A DNA stretch of 64,000 bases from Ornithinimicrobium sp. INDO-MA30-4 (GCF_021535045.1 NZ_CP091056.1:1364001-1428000), one strand, 5' to 3'; numbered from the stretch's first letter, positions 20,924 through 29,490 are shown. The notes: generated by a model not told the origin, from the sequence alone. Program-made: numbers and translations.

Positions 20924-21013
20924 AACTATCTCCTTGACTTGGTAGGCCACTGTTCAGCGCAATCGAACACTGTAGGCGGATAGTGGAAGATTAATGATTG
21001 ATTAGACACGCCG

Positions 21014-21033
21014 ATAGGGCCTTAAGTCCCTCT
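21014..21033 (-). promoter_or_regulatory. DosR-box-like operator upstream of the usp run
   Basis: GGGCCTTAAGTCCC fits the DosR consensus (GGGACT..AGTCCC) in most positions. It lies about 95 bases upstream of the Usp start at 20923. The rest of 20924-21242 holds no gene I can see. Confidence 0.65.
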
Positions 21034-21242
21034 GGGTGTGTATGCGGCTCGCTGGTCATATCGGCAACGTATAAACAAGCAACAGCTGGTCAAACTGGCC
21101 ACAGGCGCTTGCTGACCTCACGGCCGGCTTACCGCTCGATGCAGGATGGCAAGAACTGCTAGCCACTAGCAACCTTGAACCGATGATGGTGCGGTTCTTC
21201 GCGGAACGACCAGAAATGTAGTCAGATGTCGGCTTGGCAACC

Positions 21243-21758
21243 TCAGCCATCCGCCCGCAGGTGAGCGAACACAACTCCAATAGGGATACTGACCAGCAGC
21301 ACAAACAACAGCGCTCGATAAGCCACATCCAATAGCCATCCCGCGTCTAGGGCACCCGAGTGTTGTGCGTCGCGGCGGACGGCATACAGCGCAGTGGCCA
21401 ACCCGATCACCAGTAAAACTGAGCCGCCGTCAACCACGAGCGGCAGGTCAGCCAGGGTTCCCGCGATGACGAGGGCGCTGCCCAGGTCCCACGAGGCAAG
21501 CGTGCTCCAACTGATGGTGGGTGATGTCGGGCGCCTGGTCAACCAGGCTGGCGCTAGTCCCATCGCGACCTGGGCGACCCCGCCGACAAGCACCAAATAG
21601 GCCGCCACCCAACTGCCCTGCTCCAAACCGAGCGGCCCCGTTGCCGCAGCCACGAGGCCGCCGAAGACGACGCAACCCACGCCGATACTGACTAAGGCAG
21701 CCTCAGGGCGACTCGGTGACCGCCTCACCTGGTTGCCGCGGACAGGTGGGCCAGACAC
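21243..21758 (-). CDS. Small multi-pass membrane protein, unknown
   Basis: A 171-residue protein with about four hydrophobic helices (V-S-I-G-V-G-C-V-V-F-G-G-L-V near residue 25; later G-S-V-L-L-V-I-G-L-A and L-L-F-V-L-L-V-S-I-P). No family recognised. Its start overlaps the end of the regulator gene upstream, so it belongs to the ferredoxin/regulator operon. Confidence 0.6.
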   Translation of the reverse strand: MSGPPVRGNQVRRSPSRPEAALVSIGVGCVVFGGLVAAATGPLGLEQGSWVAAYLVLVGGVAQVAMGLAPAWLTRRPTSPTISWSTLASWDLGSALVIAGTLADLPLVVDGGSVLLVIGLATALYAVRRDAQHSGALDAGWLLDVAYRALLFVLLVSIPIGVVFAHLRADG

Positions 21759-22406
21759 CGGTCCGGGGTGACGAACGGCTCCAGCCGATCAACATCAACG
21801 GGCGCCTGCCAGGTCTGCACCGCGCCCTGCATCAACCCCAGATGCAACGGGCAGACCACCTCGGGCTGCTCGGTGGCCAACTCGAGGAACGGGCAGTGCT
21901 GCAATTCGATCTGCGAATGTGGCACGTCTCGATCCCACTCGGGGGCGAAGCCCAACTCGATTTAGCATCAGCACTAGCGCTTCGATCGGCTCTTTTGGTG
22001 CGGGAGTCGAAGGCGACGAGGCCAACTCACGGCCCCAGGCCCGGCCCACCTCGAGGGCCTGGGCGCCCGGGTCCGGACCCGCCGCGACGCTGTGCACGAA
22101 GGCGGCCGCGAGCGCCTGGTAGTGCCGTGGCCCGGTCGGATCCATCCCTGGGGCAATTTGGAACAACTGGGGCGGCCTACCCCGGACTTGATGTGGCTCG
22201 CTGACCCGCTCGGCCTGGGCCTGCTCAACCAGCTTCGTCAGGTGGAAGCGGATCGTGTTGGGGTGCACTTCCAGGCGCTCGGCAAGGTCAAGAATCGTCA
22301 GCGGACCCCCGGCGTCTTTGAGCGCCTGCAACACCTGCGTGCGAGTGCTTGGCTCTCCCTGTCCGCTGAGGTGTCTTCCCGCATAGCTGTCATTCTCCTG
22401 CCCCAT
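21725..22406 (-). CDS. ArsR/SufR-like winged-helix regulator (frameshifted)
   Basis: The N-terminal winged helix has L-T-I-L-D-L-A-E-R-L-E-V-H-P-N-T-I-R-F-H-L-T-K-L-V. The C-terminal sensor part is V-P-H-S-Q-I-E-L-Q-H-C-P-F-L-E-L-A, then V-V-C-P-L-H-L-G-L-M-Q-G. Its Cys/His pattern is seen in SufR-like Fe-S-sensing regulators. The frame breaks near 21960 (L-N-R-V-G-F-A-P-E-W after repair). It overlaps the ferredoxin gene by 17 bases, so regulator and ferredoxin are likely co-expressed; a redox or NO signal is inference. Confidence 0.75.
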
Positions 22407-22746
22407 CCCCCTGCGGCGGCAATCCAGCGACGAGGGGCGTGTCCACCCCCAAGGCACCAAGCTTGGCCGCGCCACCTGGGGAGTCCAGCGGGGCGTCCTG
22501 CCCCGACAGCGTCTCACTGAAGAAGTCGGCGTTGTCGGTCAAGTAGGGCTGCAAGGTGTCCGGCAGGTCATCCTCGTAGTAGATCGCTTCCACCGGACAG
22601 ACCGGCTCGCACGCCCCGCAGTCGACGCACTCGTCCGGGTGGATATACAGCGCCCGCTTGCCCTCGTAGATGCAGTCCACTGGGCACTCGTCCACGCAGG
22701 CTCGATCGACGATGTCGACACACGGCTGTCCGATCACGTAAGTCAT
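22390..22746 (-). CDS. Seven-iron ferredoxin, second copy
   Basis: Paralogue of the ferredoxin at 4291-4616, intact at 118 residues. It has [23 protein letters not shown] and [12 protein letters not shown]. The C-terminal P-G-G-A-A-K-L-G is shared and followed by a different Gly-rich tail. It heads an operon with the SufR-like regulator and a membrane protein. A specialised redox partner is likely but not identified. Confidence 0.93.
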   Translation of the reverse strand: MTYVIGQPCVDIVDRACVDECPVDCIYEGKRALYIHPDECVDCGACEPVCPVEAIYYEDDLPDTLQPYLTDNADFFSETLSGQDAPLDSPGGAAKLGALGVDTPLVAGLPPQGDGAGE

Positions 22747-22797
22747 GGTCTAGAGTTTACACAATCTGCACTTGTATTAAATAGCCCTGGAGGCCCA
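22747..22797. promoter_or_regulatory. Divergent promoter/operator between ferredoxin and DUF2249-cupin genes
   Basis: This 51-base AT-rich gap must hold both promoters. It contains an imperfect dyad (TACACAA, six bases, then TTGTATT) that could bind the neighbouring SufR-like regulator. A GGAGG ribosome site precedes the cupin start. Confidence 0.45.
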
Positions 22798-23424
22798 ATG
22801 AATACCGATGAGACCGCTCCGCACTCGGCGCAACGCCTTGACGTGCGCCCGATGCGCAAGCCAGATAAGCATCCAGCGATCTTCGCCGCGTATGCGGCAC
22901 TCCCGGCCGGCGGCTCGTTCGTGCTCATCAATGATCACGACCCCAAACACCTGCGGGACGAGTTCGAGATGGAGCACCCGGGCAGCTACGGCTGGGAGTA
23001 CCTCAACCAGGAGCCCCGCGACTGGCGAATCCGGATCAGCAAGGCCAGCAGCGCGCCACTGCCCCGGGTGCTGGTCAATACCAACGACCTCACCGGTGCA
23101 GCCGCTACCCCGGATATGACCGGTGCCGCGTGGAAGCTCCAGGTCCGCGAGCGCGACCTGGACTCCAACATCATTGCTCTGCCGCCGCAGGGACGCATTG
23201 ATGCCCACACCGGGCCTGACCTCGATGTGCTGATCTATGTGCTGGTCGGACAAGGGCGCCTGACCACCGAGCTGGGAGACGTTGAACTCTCCCCCGGCGA
23301 CCTGGTCTTCCTGCCACGCCGGTCTCGGCGGGAGTTCACCGCAGGTGGCGATGGGCTGCGCTATCTCACCGTGCACCAACGCAAACAAGGCCTGGTTATT
23401 GGTTCCGGTCCACCGCGCAGTTAG
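22798..23424 (+). CDS. DUF2249 plus cupin fusion protein
   Basis: A 208-residue two-domain protein. Residues 15-85 match DUF2249 (L-D-V-R-P-M-R-K-P-D-K-H-P, then S-F-V-L-I-N-D-H-D-P-K-H-L). Residues 125-200 form a cupin (G-R-I-D-A-H-T-G-P-D-L-D-V-L, then V-E-L-S-P-G-D-L-V-F-L-P). DUF2249 proteins are often found with NO and denitrification genes. With the divergent ferredoxin and SufR-like regulator this looks like a small redox/NO response module (inference). It is the last native gene before the island. Confidence 0.8.
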   Translation: MNTDETAPHSAQRLDVRPMRKPDKHPAIFAAYAALPAGGSFVLINDHDPKHLRDEFEMEHPGSYGWEYLNQEPRDWRIRISKASSAPLPRVLVNTNDLTGAAATPDMTGAAWKLQVRERDLDSNIIALPPQGRIDAHTGPDLDVLIYVLVGQGRLTTELGDVELSPGDLVFLPRRSRREFTAGGDGLRYLTVHQRKQGLVIGSGPPRS

Positions 23425-23623
23425 TAGCCTCATTCAGAAGATCGACTAACTAGACTCCGGCCTCGGCGAAGTCTCTGCCGTTTCTGGTCGCGCAAATAGC
23501 CCCCTCGCGCCCGACAAGTCGTGGCACCTAAACGTTGGCAGTGTGATCGGTGGCCCCAACTTCTCGTGGGCGACGAGCACATGGGCGTTGCCCACCGGGC
23601 AAGATGAAGATCAAGAAATAGAC
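23425..23623. other. Intergenic: native flank left of the island
   Basis: About 200 bases between the cupin stop and the leftmost ychF-tail repeat, with no convincing gene or terminator. If the left repeat is the original ychF end, this was once the short gap between convergent ychF and cupin genes. Confidence 0.5.
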
Positions 23624-23680
23624 TCAGACGTTGAAGCGGAACTCCACCGCGTTCCGGTACGTACAGCCATCTGGTTCCGA
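23624..23680 (-). repeat. Site 1, ychF-tail junction (left boundary of the island)
   Basis: On the minus strand it encodes A-V-E-F-R-F-N-V then TGA, the expected YchF C-terminus. Beyond it the type I arm (GTTCCGGTACGTACAGCCAT) follows on the plus strand. As the outermost copy it is probably the original chromosomal ychF tail. Confidence 0.85.
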
Positions 23681-23741
23681 TCAGGGATCAAGGTCACTGA
23701 GACCGCTCACTTGCAGCCGAGGGGTTGTGGGCGCATGCTCT

Positions 23742-24566
23742 TCACCAGTCGATGCTGAGCATGGCCGCGCTTCGCCGCCAGTGCTCAACCGCGATACCGG
23801 CGTCGTAGGCCTGCCTGTTCGTGCGGCCGATCCGGCCCGGTGCACCGTAGTACTCCCCCGATGTCCACGCCCGGCCCGGTTGACCCTCGATGAAGTGCCG
23901 CAGGCGTGCTCCTCCCTGCTCTGGGGAGATCAGGAACGCCCTGAGCGCGCCGTGGTAGACGCGTTGGAAGTAGCTGTCTGTGTCCGAGGCGAAGTTCGTC
24001 GCGACATTGCCAGGATGGAATGCGACTGAGGAGAGGCCCCGGCCGTGGAAGCGCTCGTGCAGCTCCTTGGTGAACAGGATGTTGGCGAGCTTGGCGTCGC
24101 CATAGGCCTTGTTCGGTGAGAACCCCGCCCAGTTGTTCAGGTCCTCGAGGTCGATGTGGCCGAACAGTCTCGCGCCGATGCTGGAGGTGTTGACAACGGC
24201 CGCGCGGCTGTCGAGCAACTTGTCGATCAGCAGGTGCGTGAGCAGATACGGGGCGAGGTGGTTGATCTGGAAGGTCTTCTCGAAGCCGTCCTGGGTGACT
24301 GTCGGTCCGGAGAACATGCCGCCCGCGTTGTTCGCCAGCACGTCGATCCGCTCGCAGACCTCGTTCAGCTCGCCGGCGAGGCGGCGTACGTCGTCGAGCC
24401 TGGCGAAGTCGGCGACATAGTGCTCGGCACCGGTGGCGGCGGCGACCGCGCTGGTCTTCTCCGGCGAACGCCCTACGAGGATCAGCCGTGCGCCGGTCTC
24501 CGCGAGCTGTCGGCTGGCTGCCGCGCCGATGCCGTCACTGGCTCCGGTGATGACGATCGTTCTCAT
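23742..24566 (-). CDS. Short-chain dehydrogenase/reductase
   Basis: A 274-residue SDR. The NAD(P) site T-G-A-S-D-G-I-G-A-A-A-S is at the N-terminus, N-N-A-G-G-M near residue 80, the catalytic Ser at V-N-T-S-S-I-G, and Y-x3-K as A-Y-G-D-A-K-L-A-N. The position and A-K-L-A-N resemble retinol-dehydrogenase-like SDRs. It is the last gene of a TetR/SDR/SDR operon. Substrate unknown. First cargo module of the island. Confidence 0.9.
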   Translation of the reverse strand: MRTIVITGASDGIGAAASRQLAETGARLILVGRSPEKTSAVAAATGAEHYVADFARLDDVRRLAGELNEVCERIDVLANNAGGMFSGPTVTQDGFEKTFQINHLAPYLLTHLLIDKLLDSRAAVVNTSSIGARLFGHIDLEDLNNWAGFSPNKAYGDAKLANILFTKELHERFHGRGLSSVAFHPGNVATNFASDTDSYFQRVYHGALRAFLISPEQGGARLRHFIEGQPGRAWTSGEYYGAPGRIGRTNRQAYDAGIAVEHWRRSAAMLSIDW

Positions 24567-25522
24567 CGGTTCTCCTTCCTGGGTTCGGGTCAGCAGCGGA
24601 GGGGAGGAACCGGGCTGTGAGCGCTTCGACCGCCTCCCAGGCTTCACGCTCGCGCTGCCGGTCATAGGACGCCGGCGATGATGCAGCCACTCGGTCACGG
24701 TCGATATACGCGCCAGACGGGGCCGCAACCGTGCCGAGCACCGCGTCAGCCAGGAATCGCCCTGCCAGGCTGGGGAGGTCGCCAGCGGGTGAGCGTCAGC
24801 AGGGGCATGACCCGTCGCATGGCGAACCGGGAGATGGCATCGGCATCGCGTGCGAGGTCGGTGCCGGGCACGAAGCCCGGGTTGAACGAGGTGATCGTCA
24901 AGCCGGTCGGGAGTCGGCGCGCGTATTCGTGCACGAGGTAGATGGCGGCGAGCTTGCTGGTCGAGTAGGCGGCCCGCCCCGCTGTGCTGCCGCTCGGGTC
25001 GGGGAACGCGGCGACCCGAGCCAGCGTCTCGACCGGGTGCCACAGCGGGCCCGGCACCATGCCGAGGTTGTGCCTCAGGTCGCCGAAGTGCGTGTCGCTG
25101 ACCGTCACGACGACCCGCGCGCTGGGAGGCAGGTGCCCCTGGAGCCTCCGCAGCAGGACGTGGTTGGCCAGGACGTTGACCGCGAAGGTCGCCTCCAAGC
25201 CGTCCACGGTCTCGGTCAGTGCGTTCGTCAGCTGCACCCCGGCGTTGCAGACCAGCGCTCCGATCGGTGGCAGGCGGCCGGGATGCACCAGCTCCACCAC
25301 CTCGTCAGCCGCCTCGCTCACGCTGCGCAGAGAGGACAGGTCGGCGCGGATGACAGTCACCGACCCGCCGGCTGCTCGCAACTCGTCGACCAGTGCCTGC
25401 GGGACGGTACGGCTCAGCAGCACCAGATGCGCCTGCGGGCGACCGGCGAGCAGGCGGCGCGCCGCCGTGCGGCCGATCCCGCGGCTCGCTCCGGTCATCA
25501 CCACGGTCTGCTCCATCGTCAT
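24535..25522 (-). CDS. Short-chain dehydrogenase/reductase, second (frameshifted)
   Basis: An SDR with T-G-A-S-R-G-I-G-R-T-A-A at the N-terminus, C-N-A-G-V-Q, and Y-S-T-S-K-L-A-A-I-Y for the catalytic Tyr/Lys. The frame breaks near 24765; the continued frame reads L-G-T-V-A-A-P-S-G-A-Y-I-D-R-D, a normal C-terminal region. It starts within the stop of the TetR gene (ATGA) and its end overlaps the next SDR by about 30 bases, so the three are translationally coupled. Confidence 0.85.
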
Positions 25523-26155
25523 CGCCTCCGGGCCCTTCCGCCGGGACCCGGTTGGGCGGTGTCACCGGCGATGGCCTGGATCAGGAGTGTCACGTCGCTG
25601 CCCGGCAGAAGGTCGTCGTGTCCTGCGCCTTCCGCGAAAGCGACGCGGGCCAAGACCGTCCCCACGACCAGGTGCGCCGCGGATGCGGCATCGGCTCCAC
25701 GGCCTCGCCCCGTGCGGCAGCACGGTCGAAGATCGCCTCCAGGTGCTCCCGCGTCGGTTCGAGGATGCTGGTGCGCACGATCGCGGCGAGTTCTCGGTCA
25801 TGCGCCGACTCGCCGACGAGCGCGACGAGTGTCGCGCCGATCCTGCCGGAGAGCACAGCACGCTTATGGGCCAGCAGCGCGCGCAGGTCTCCTCCACTGT
25901 GCCGGTGTCGACGTCGTCCGCCTCGGCCTCGCCGATCTGACCAGCCGCGGCCAGCAGGAGCTCCCGCTTGGAGGGCCATCGGCGGTACAGCGTCGCTGTG
26001 GACACCCCGGCCCGCTTCGCGACCGCAGCGGTGGTCAGCCGGGCGTAGCCCTCGTCCGCGAGCAGAGACAGCACCGCCTCCATGATCGCCGGCGTCAGTT
26101 CAGCATTGACAGGGCGACCTGACGATCCTCCGAGTCCACCTGAGCCCTCTGTCAT
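25519..26155 (-). CDS. TetR-family repressor (two frameshifts)
   Basis: The N-terminal HTH (I-M-E-A-V-L-S-L-L-A-D-E-G-Y, then A-G-V-S-T-A-T-L-Y-R-R-W-P-S-K) is clear. The frame breaks near 25885 (T-V-E-E-D-L-R-A-L-L-A-H-K-R after repair) and near 25695, after which A-A-H-L-V-V-G-T-V-L-A-R-V continues to a TGA overlapping the SDR start. Its ligand is unknown; coupling to two SDR genes suggests it represses them. Confidence 0.83.
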
Positions 26156-26176
26156 GACGATGCCCCGTCCTTTCGA

Positions 26177-26198
26177 TACGAAATGGTTTCCTTTCATA
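26177..26198. promoter_or_regulatory. Candidate TetR operator
   Basis: Dyad TACGAAA, eight bases, TTTCATA (one mismatch), 21 bases upstream of the TetR start. Position and symmetry fit autoregulation of the TetR/SDR/SDR operon. Confidence 0.5.
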
Positions 26199-26279
26199 AG
26201 GTACCCGCACTCGCCCTCCTACACAACCGAGCCCCGTGGATATTCGGTCCGCGATCCGCACGAAGGACGACCACAGACG

Positions 26280-26335
26280 TTAGACCGAAAATCTAAAATC
26301 CACCACGTTCCCACGGCTAGAAACGTTATGGTCAG
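26280..26335 (-). repeat. Site 2, ychF-tail junction, type II arm
   Basis: Minus strand encodes V-V-D-F-R-F-S-V then TAA. It uses TTT and AGA codons unlike the GC-rich surroundings, suggesting a different source genome. The arm to the right (CCCACGGCTAGAAACGT) is the second arm class. Confidence 0.8.
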
Positions 26336-26410
26336 CAGAAGGACCCCCGGCCGCAGGCTGAATACGTCCGCGTCGCCGTCCACACCGATTCCGTGACTTG
26401 CGACGGTCCA
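26336..26410. other. Mini-cassette without a gene
   Basis: About 75 bases of unique sequence between two junction sites, with no reading frame of note. It may be a remnant of a deleted cassette or a minimal cassette. Confidence 0.5.
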
Positions 26411-26460
26411 CTACACGTTGAACCGGGACTCCACCAGATTCTGTAGCGTGGACGTCACAG
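26411..26460 (-). repeat. Site 3, ychF-tail junction
   Basis: Minus strand encodes L-V-E-S-R-F-N-V then TAG, with one substitution of the usual Phe. The right arm begins ATTCTGTAGCGTGG, a divergent type I arm. Confidence 0.75.
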
Positions 26461-26482
26461 TGCGTCACTGGAAAGGAACGGT

Positions 26483-26710
26483 ATGCCCACAGGCAAGAGT
26501 CACTATGTGATCCGGAGGGAGAATGGCCCTTCATCGCGTTGGGACGAGCCCTGCCGCTGCACCATCGGCCACGACCACAACCCGGACGGCTACTCGGTCT
26601 GGGACAGCGACTTCGAACGATGGGACGGCGAAGAGGGTCGCGCGTCGGCCAATCCGAACTGTCCCGCATGCGGGGGCACCGGTGCGTGCGCCCTCTGCGA
26701 TGACGACTAG
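26483..26710 (+). CDS. Small Cys-rich protein, zinc-ribbon-like tail
   Basis: A 75-residue protein with GGAAAGGAACGGT before the ATG. Its tail has C-P-A-C-G-G-T-G-A-C-A-L-C, a DnaJ-type C-x2-C-x-G-x-G-x-C-x2-C metal knuckle. An earlier C-x-C-T-I-G-H lies near residue 24. The rest is acidic and aromatic (Y-S-V-W-D-S-D-F-E-R-W). No family recognised. It is the only gene in its cassette. Confidence 0.65.
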   Translation: MPTGKSHYVIRRENGPSSRWDEPCRCTIGHDHNPDGYSVWDSDFERWDGEEGRASANPNCPACGGTGACALCDDD

Positions 26711-26771
26711 CTAGTCGCTGTGCTTGACCGCGCTTGCCGTACATCAAGCGGGCGCGACCCCGTCGACGGCC

Positions 26772-27602
26772 CTAGCCATGAGGCGTGGGGTGCTCGGACC
26801 ACGTCGCCACGGTTAGGAACGTCAGGTTCGGACCGTCGCCCTCGTTTCGCGACCGTGGCGTCCGTCCACGTCACCACGCAGTCGACCGCGTCAGGCGACC
26901 CCAGGGCCAGCAGCAGGGGGAATCGCGCATCCTGGCCGGGCGGGATCGTTCCGAGAGGCCTTCCTCTCGATGCGTGCAGAACATCGCGTCCTCCGGCAGG
27001 TCCAGAAACTCGAAGTCGACATCGCTCGCCGGCCCGCGGGAGGTGTTGCGTAGCACGAGCGCCCAGTGCCGCTGGGTTTTCACGCGACCCTTGCTGTCGG
27101 TCGCCACACTCTCGCGCACCTCGGCTCGCGGCCACACGCCCTCAGAAGGGTCCGGCCCCTCGGGCTGCGCGTCCTTCGAGGACTCGACCGACTGCTGGAA
27201 CTGCTCCGTCGCTCGACGGTGGAAGTTGTTGAGGTGACCGATGAGGGCCCCGTCGTTGCCGTACTCGAAGACGAGAGCGGTCCTGCGCAACTCGCCCAGG
27301 GAGGCGCTAGGCCGCTGGCGCTCGTCGAGCGCCTCTCCGCTCAAGGGCGGGTGCGGGGCCGAATTCACGAAGACCGCCACAGACTTCCCCACGGCGACGA
27401 GGACCTTGATCTCCTCTGCCGTGCCCGACTCGGCCTCGCCGTTCGGCGTCCTGAGGCGATCCTGGAAGAGCGCCACAGCGAGGTCGGCCTCCTCGACGAT
27501 CTGATGGTTGGGGATCTCCTGTGGCCGCTCCCCGAACTCGGCGACAGCGTGCTCGGTCCAGGACACGGGCAGAACCGTAAGGCCGGTACTGCGGGTGCTG
27601 CC
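26772..27602 (-). pseudogene. DUF4062-like gene, 5'-truncated at a cassette junction
   Basis: The readable part begins L-T-V-L-P-V-S-W-T-E-H-A-V and continues E-I-P-N-H-Q-I-V-E-E-A-D-L-A-V-A-L-F, then S-G-T-A-E-E-I-K and V-A-V-F-V-N, the core of DUF4062-like proteins related to TIR/nucleotide-processing folds. The usual first 35 or so residues are missing: the frame runs straight into junction site 5 without a start. Breaks near 26950 and 26840 also occur. It is either inactivated by cassette insertion or starts unconventionally. It ends L-T-F-L-T-V-A-T-W through half-site 4. Confidence 0.6.
26798..26822 (-). repeat. Site 4, half-site with type II arm only
   Basis: ACCACGTCGCCACGGTTAGG followed by AACGT matches the right arm of sites 2 and 10, but the YchF-tail half is absent. 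It forms part of the 3' end of the DUF4062-like gene. Confidence 0.6.
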
Positions 27603-27607
27603 AGCTG

Positions 27608-27660
27608 TTAGAGCGCGAACCTGAACTCCACCGCGCTCCGGTACAGACCAACCTCTGCGC
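27608..27660 (-). repeat. Site 5, ychF-tail junction, type I arm
   Basis: Minus strand encodes A-V-E-F-R-F-A-L then TAA. The right arm GCTCCGGTACAGACCAACCT is close to those of sites 1 and 7. Confidence 0.85.
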
Positions 27661-27697
27661 AGACCAGTGGTCCAGAGACTGACGGAGGACGTCGACG

Positions 27698-28398
27698 TTA
27701 CTTCGCGACCGCGCCGTCGAGCTGCCGGTGAAGCAACTGGCGAAGCCGAGAAACTCCAGTGCCTGCTGGGGGTCGCGCGGCTCAAACAAGTCGTGAGCAC
27801 GAGGGTTGCGTACGCCGAGCATCGCGCCGCGGAAGAGAGCCGCGAACCCCTCCTGCTCGTCCTTGCCACTCTGACCGGCTGACGAAGCCACCGATACCCG
27901 GGGGTCCGCCCCTCCGAATGCCTCGCCCATCAGTTTGACGCCGGACTGAGCCGAACCAGTCATGGTCCGCACGCGGACCTCGATCGCCTTGAACGCCTCG
28001 CTCACCGCAGCCTCGTAGTGTCCGTCGGCGAACAGCTCGCTTGAGGAGCTGATGACTTCGGCGTGGAGGTTCTCGATCGAGAGCCGACGCACCGGTGGGA
28101 CGCGGCTCGGTGGGGCTGCTCCCCAGGTCACATGGATGTGCTGCATGCCACGGAACGAGGATCCCGTGGGATTGTTCACGTCGACCGTCGCCGCGACCTT
28201 CTTCGTCGTGCCGCCGCGCGGGTCCGGAAACTCGACGACGTCGCCCTCATAGATCGGCGTGTCGACGGCGAAGAATCCGGTCGTGGCCTGAATGTGCGCT
28301 TCTGTCTCGAAGCGCTCCTCATCCTCGGTGCCGGGGTCGTGGACGACGGTGACCTTCGTGATCCCGAAGGTGCGAAAATGCAACGGAAGCGGTGCCAT
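27698..28398 (-). CDS. TIGR02391 family protein (frameshifted near the end)
   Basis: The C-terminal two thirds match TIGR02391: E-A-A-V-S-E-A-F-K-A-I-E-V-R-V-R, S-G-V-K-L-M-G-E-A-F, then D-E-Q-E-G-F-A-A-L-F-R-G-A-M-L-G-V-R-N-P-R-A-H. The R-N-P-R-A-H is a HEPN-type R-x4-H arrangement. An N-terminal beta-rich domain of about 95 residues precedes it. The frame breaks near 27735, after which L-H-R-Q-L-D-G-A-V-A-K and a TAA follow. These proteins are frequent in mobile and defense islands; an RNase role is inference. Confidence 0.78.
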
Positions 28399-28449
28399 GG
28401 GCCAATGTTGCCAGTCAGATCCGACACCGGCTCGACGGTTGGAGCGAGG

Positions 28450-29028
28450 TCAGGCGGCGATGGTCTCGGGACCATCGCCTTCGTCGGCCAGCTCGTAGTC
28501 GATGATGTCGTCGATGCGGAACCGGACGATGGCGTCGGGATCGAGGTGGACGTAGACCGGCCAGTTGCGCAGCCGGCCGATGAGCACATCGCCGTCGCGG
28601 TGGAGGATCTTCACCCACATCCGCTCCCCCGGTGAACGCTTCACTTCCCACATGAGCTTCACCAGATCGCCGGGACGAAGCATCGCCTTCTCCTCAGCGT
28701 CGGGCACCCAGAACGAGTCCGGGTACTTCTTGTGCATCTCCCGTCCGGACTCGACCTTGGCTCGATGCCAGACGAAGCGACCCCAGTACCAGGCAATCTC
28801 GGGGGCGAGCCCGAGGCGAAGAGCAACCTCGAACTGTTGGCACACCCAGAAGGGTCGCTCCCAGCGCGGGACGGCGTAGAGCTCCGCCTGCAGCTCCCGT
28901 CGTCTCGGGTCGTCCTTGGGGAAGAGCCTGACGATGAGCGCCAACACCAGTCCGGGCAGGAACCCGAAGATGAGCAAAGCGATCACGAACGCGCCGAGCG
29001 CGCCGGGTACCAGCATCACCGAACTCAT
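28450..29028 (-). CDS. Membrane protein with DUF2314-like C-terminus
   Basis: A 192-residue protein. One or two hydrophobic helices at residues 5-34 (G-A-F-V-I-A-L-L-I-F-G-F-L-P-G-L-V-L) are followed by a basic stretch. The C-terminal domain, R-P-G-D-L-V-K-L-M-W-E-V then G-E-R-M-W-V-K-I-L-H-R-D-G-D-V, resembles DUF2314. Its start overlaps the PadR stop, so the two form an operon. Function unknown. Confidence 0.65.
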   Translation of the reverse strand: MSSVMLVPGALGAFVIALLIFGFLPGLVLALIVRLFPKDDPRRRELQAELYAVPRWERPFWVCQQFEVALRLGLAPEIAWYWGRFVWHRAKVESGREMHKKYPDSFWVPDAEEKAMLRPGDLVKLMWEVKRSPGERMWVKILHRDGDVLIGRLRNWPVYVHLDPDAIVRFRIDDIIDYELADEGDGPETIAA

Positions 29029-29342
29029 CAGGCGAACCTCACCTTCATCGCTGCGAAGCGCTGCTCCTGCTCAACCTTCCGTACCACCGCACCGATGCCG
29101 GTGCGGCCCGCATCGGTGAGTTTGTAGTAGCGACGCGGCGGGCGCTTCTTGCCTTCGGCGTGCTCCTCCCAGTAGTCCTCGAGCCAGCCCTCACCCATCA
29201 TCCTGTCGAGGATCGGATAGAGAACGCCGGACCGGACGCCGGACTTCTTCGACAGGGCGTAGCCCCAGATCCGACCGTCGTCCTCTTGGTCCATCTGCAG
29301 GACCGCGATCGCCACGAGTGCGAGCGAATGAGTGACCTTCAT
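29028..29342 (-). CDS. PadR-family regulator
   Basis: A 104-residue winged-helix regulator with W-G-Y-A-L-S-K-K-S-G-V-R-S-G-V-L-Y-P-I-L-D-R-M and P-P-R-R-Y-Y-K-L-T-D-A-G-R, the PadR wing signature. It starts at ATG 29342 and is coupled to the membrane protein downstream. It faces the divergent TIR gene across about 150 bases, so it may control both. Confidence 0.88.
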   Translation of the reverse strand: MKVTHSLALVAIAVLQMDQEDDGRIWGYALSKKSGVRSGVLYPILDRMMGEGWLEDYWEEHAEGKKRPPRRYYKLTDAGRTGIGAVVRKVEQEQRFAAMKVRFA

Positions 29343-29490
29343 AGGGCTAACTCTACATAGGTAGGCGGGTGCTCGCAATAACTTGCGGAGGCCGTCCGAC
29401 TTCACCCGCATCGTTCTCAGTGTGTCCGCAGCCGCCCGTAGTCTCGTGACGACAGCTGCTCACGTGCGAGCAGCATTCAGCGAATGAAAC

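Noticed and set aside
28210..28250. Second YchF-like stretch (G-D-V-V-E-F) inside the TIGR02391 gene
   Set aside because: It is part of that protein's own frame (Y-E-G-D-V-V-E-F-P-D-P), with no stop or arm; coincidence.
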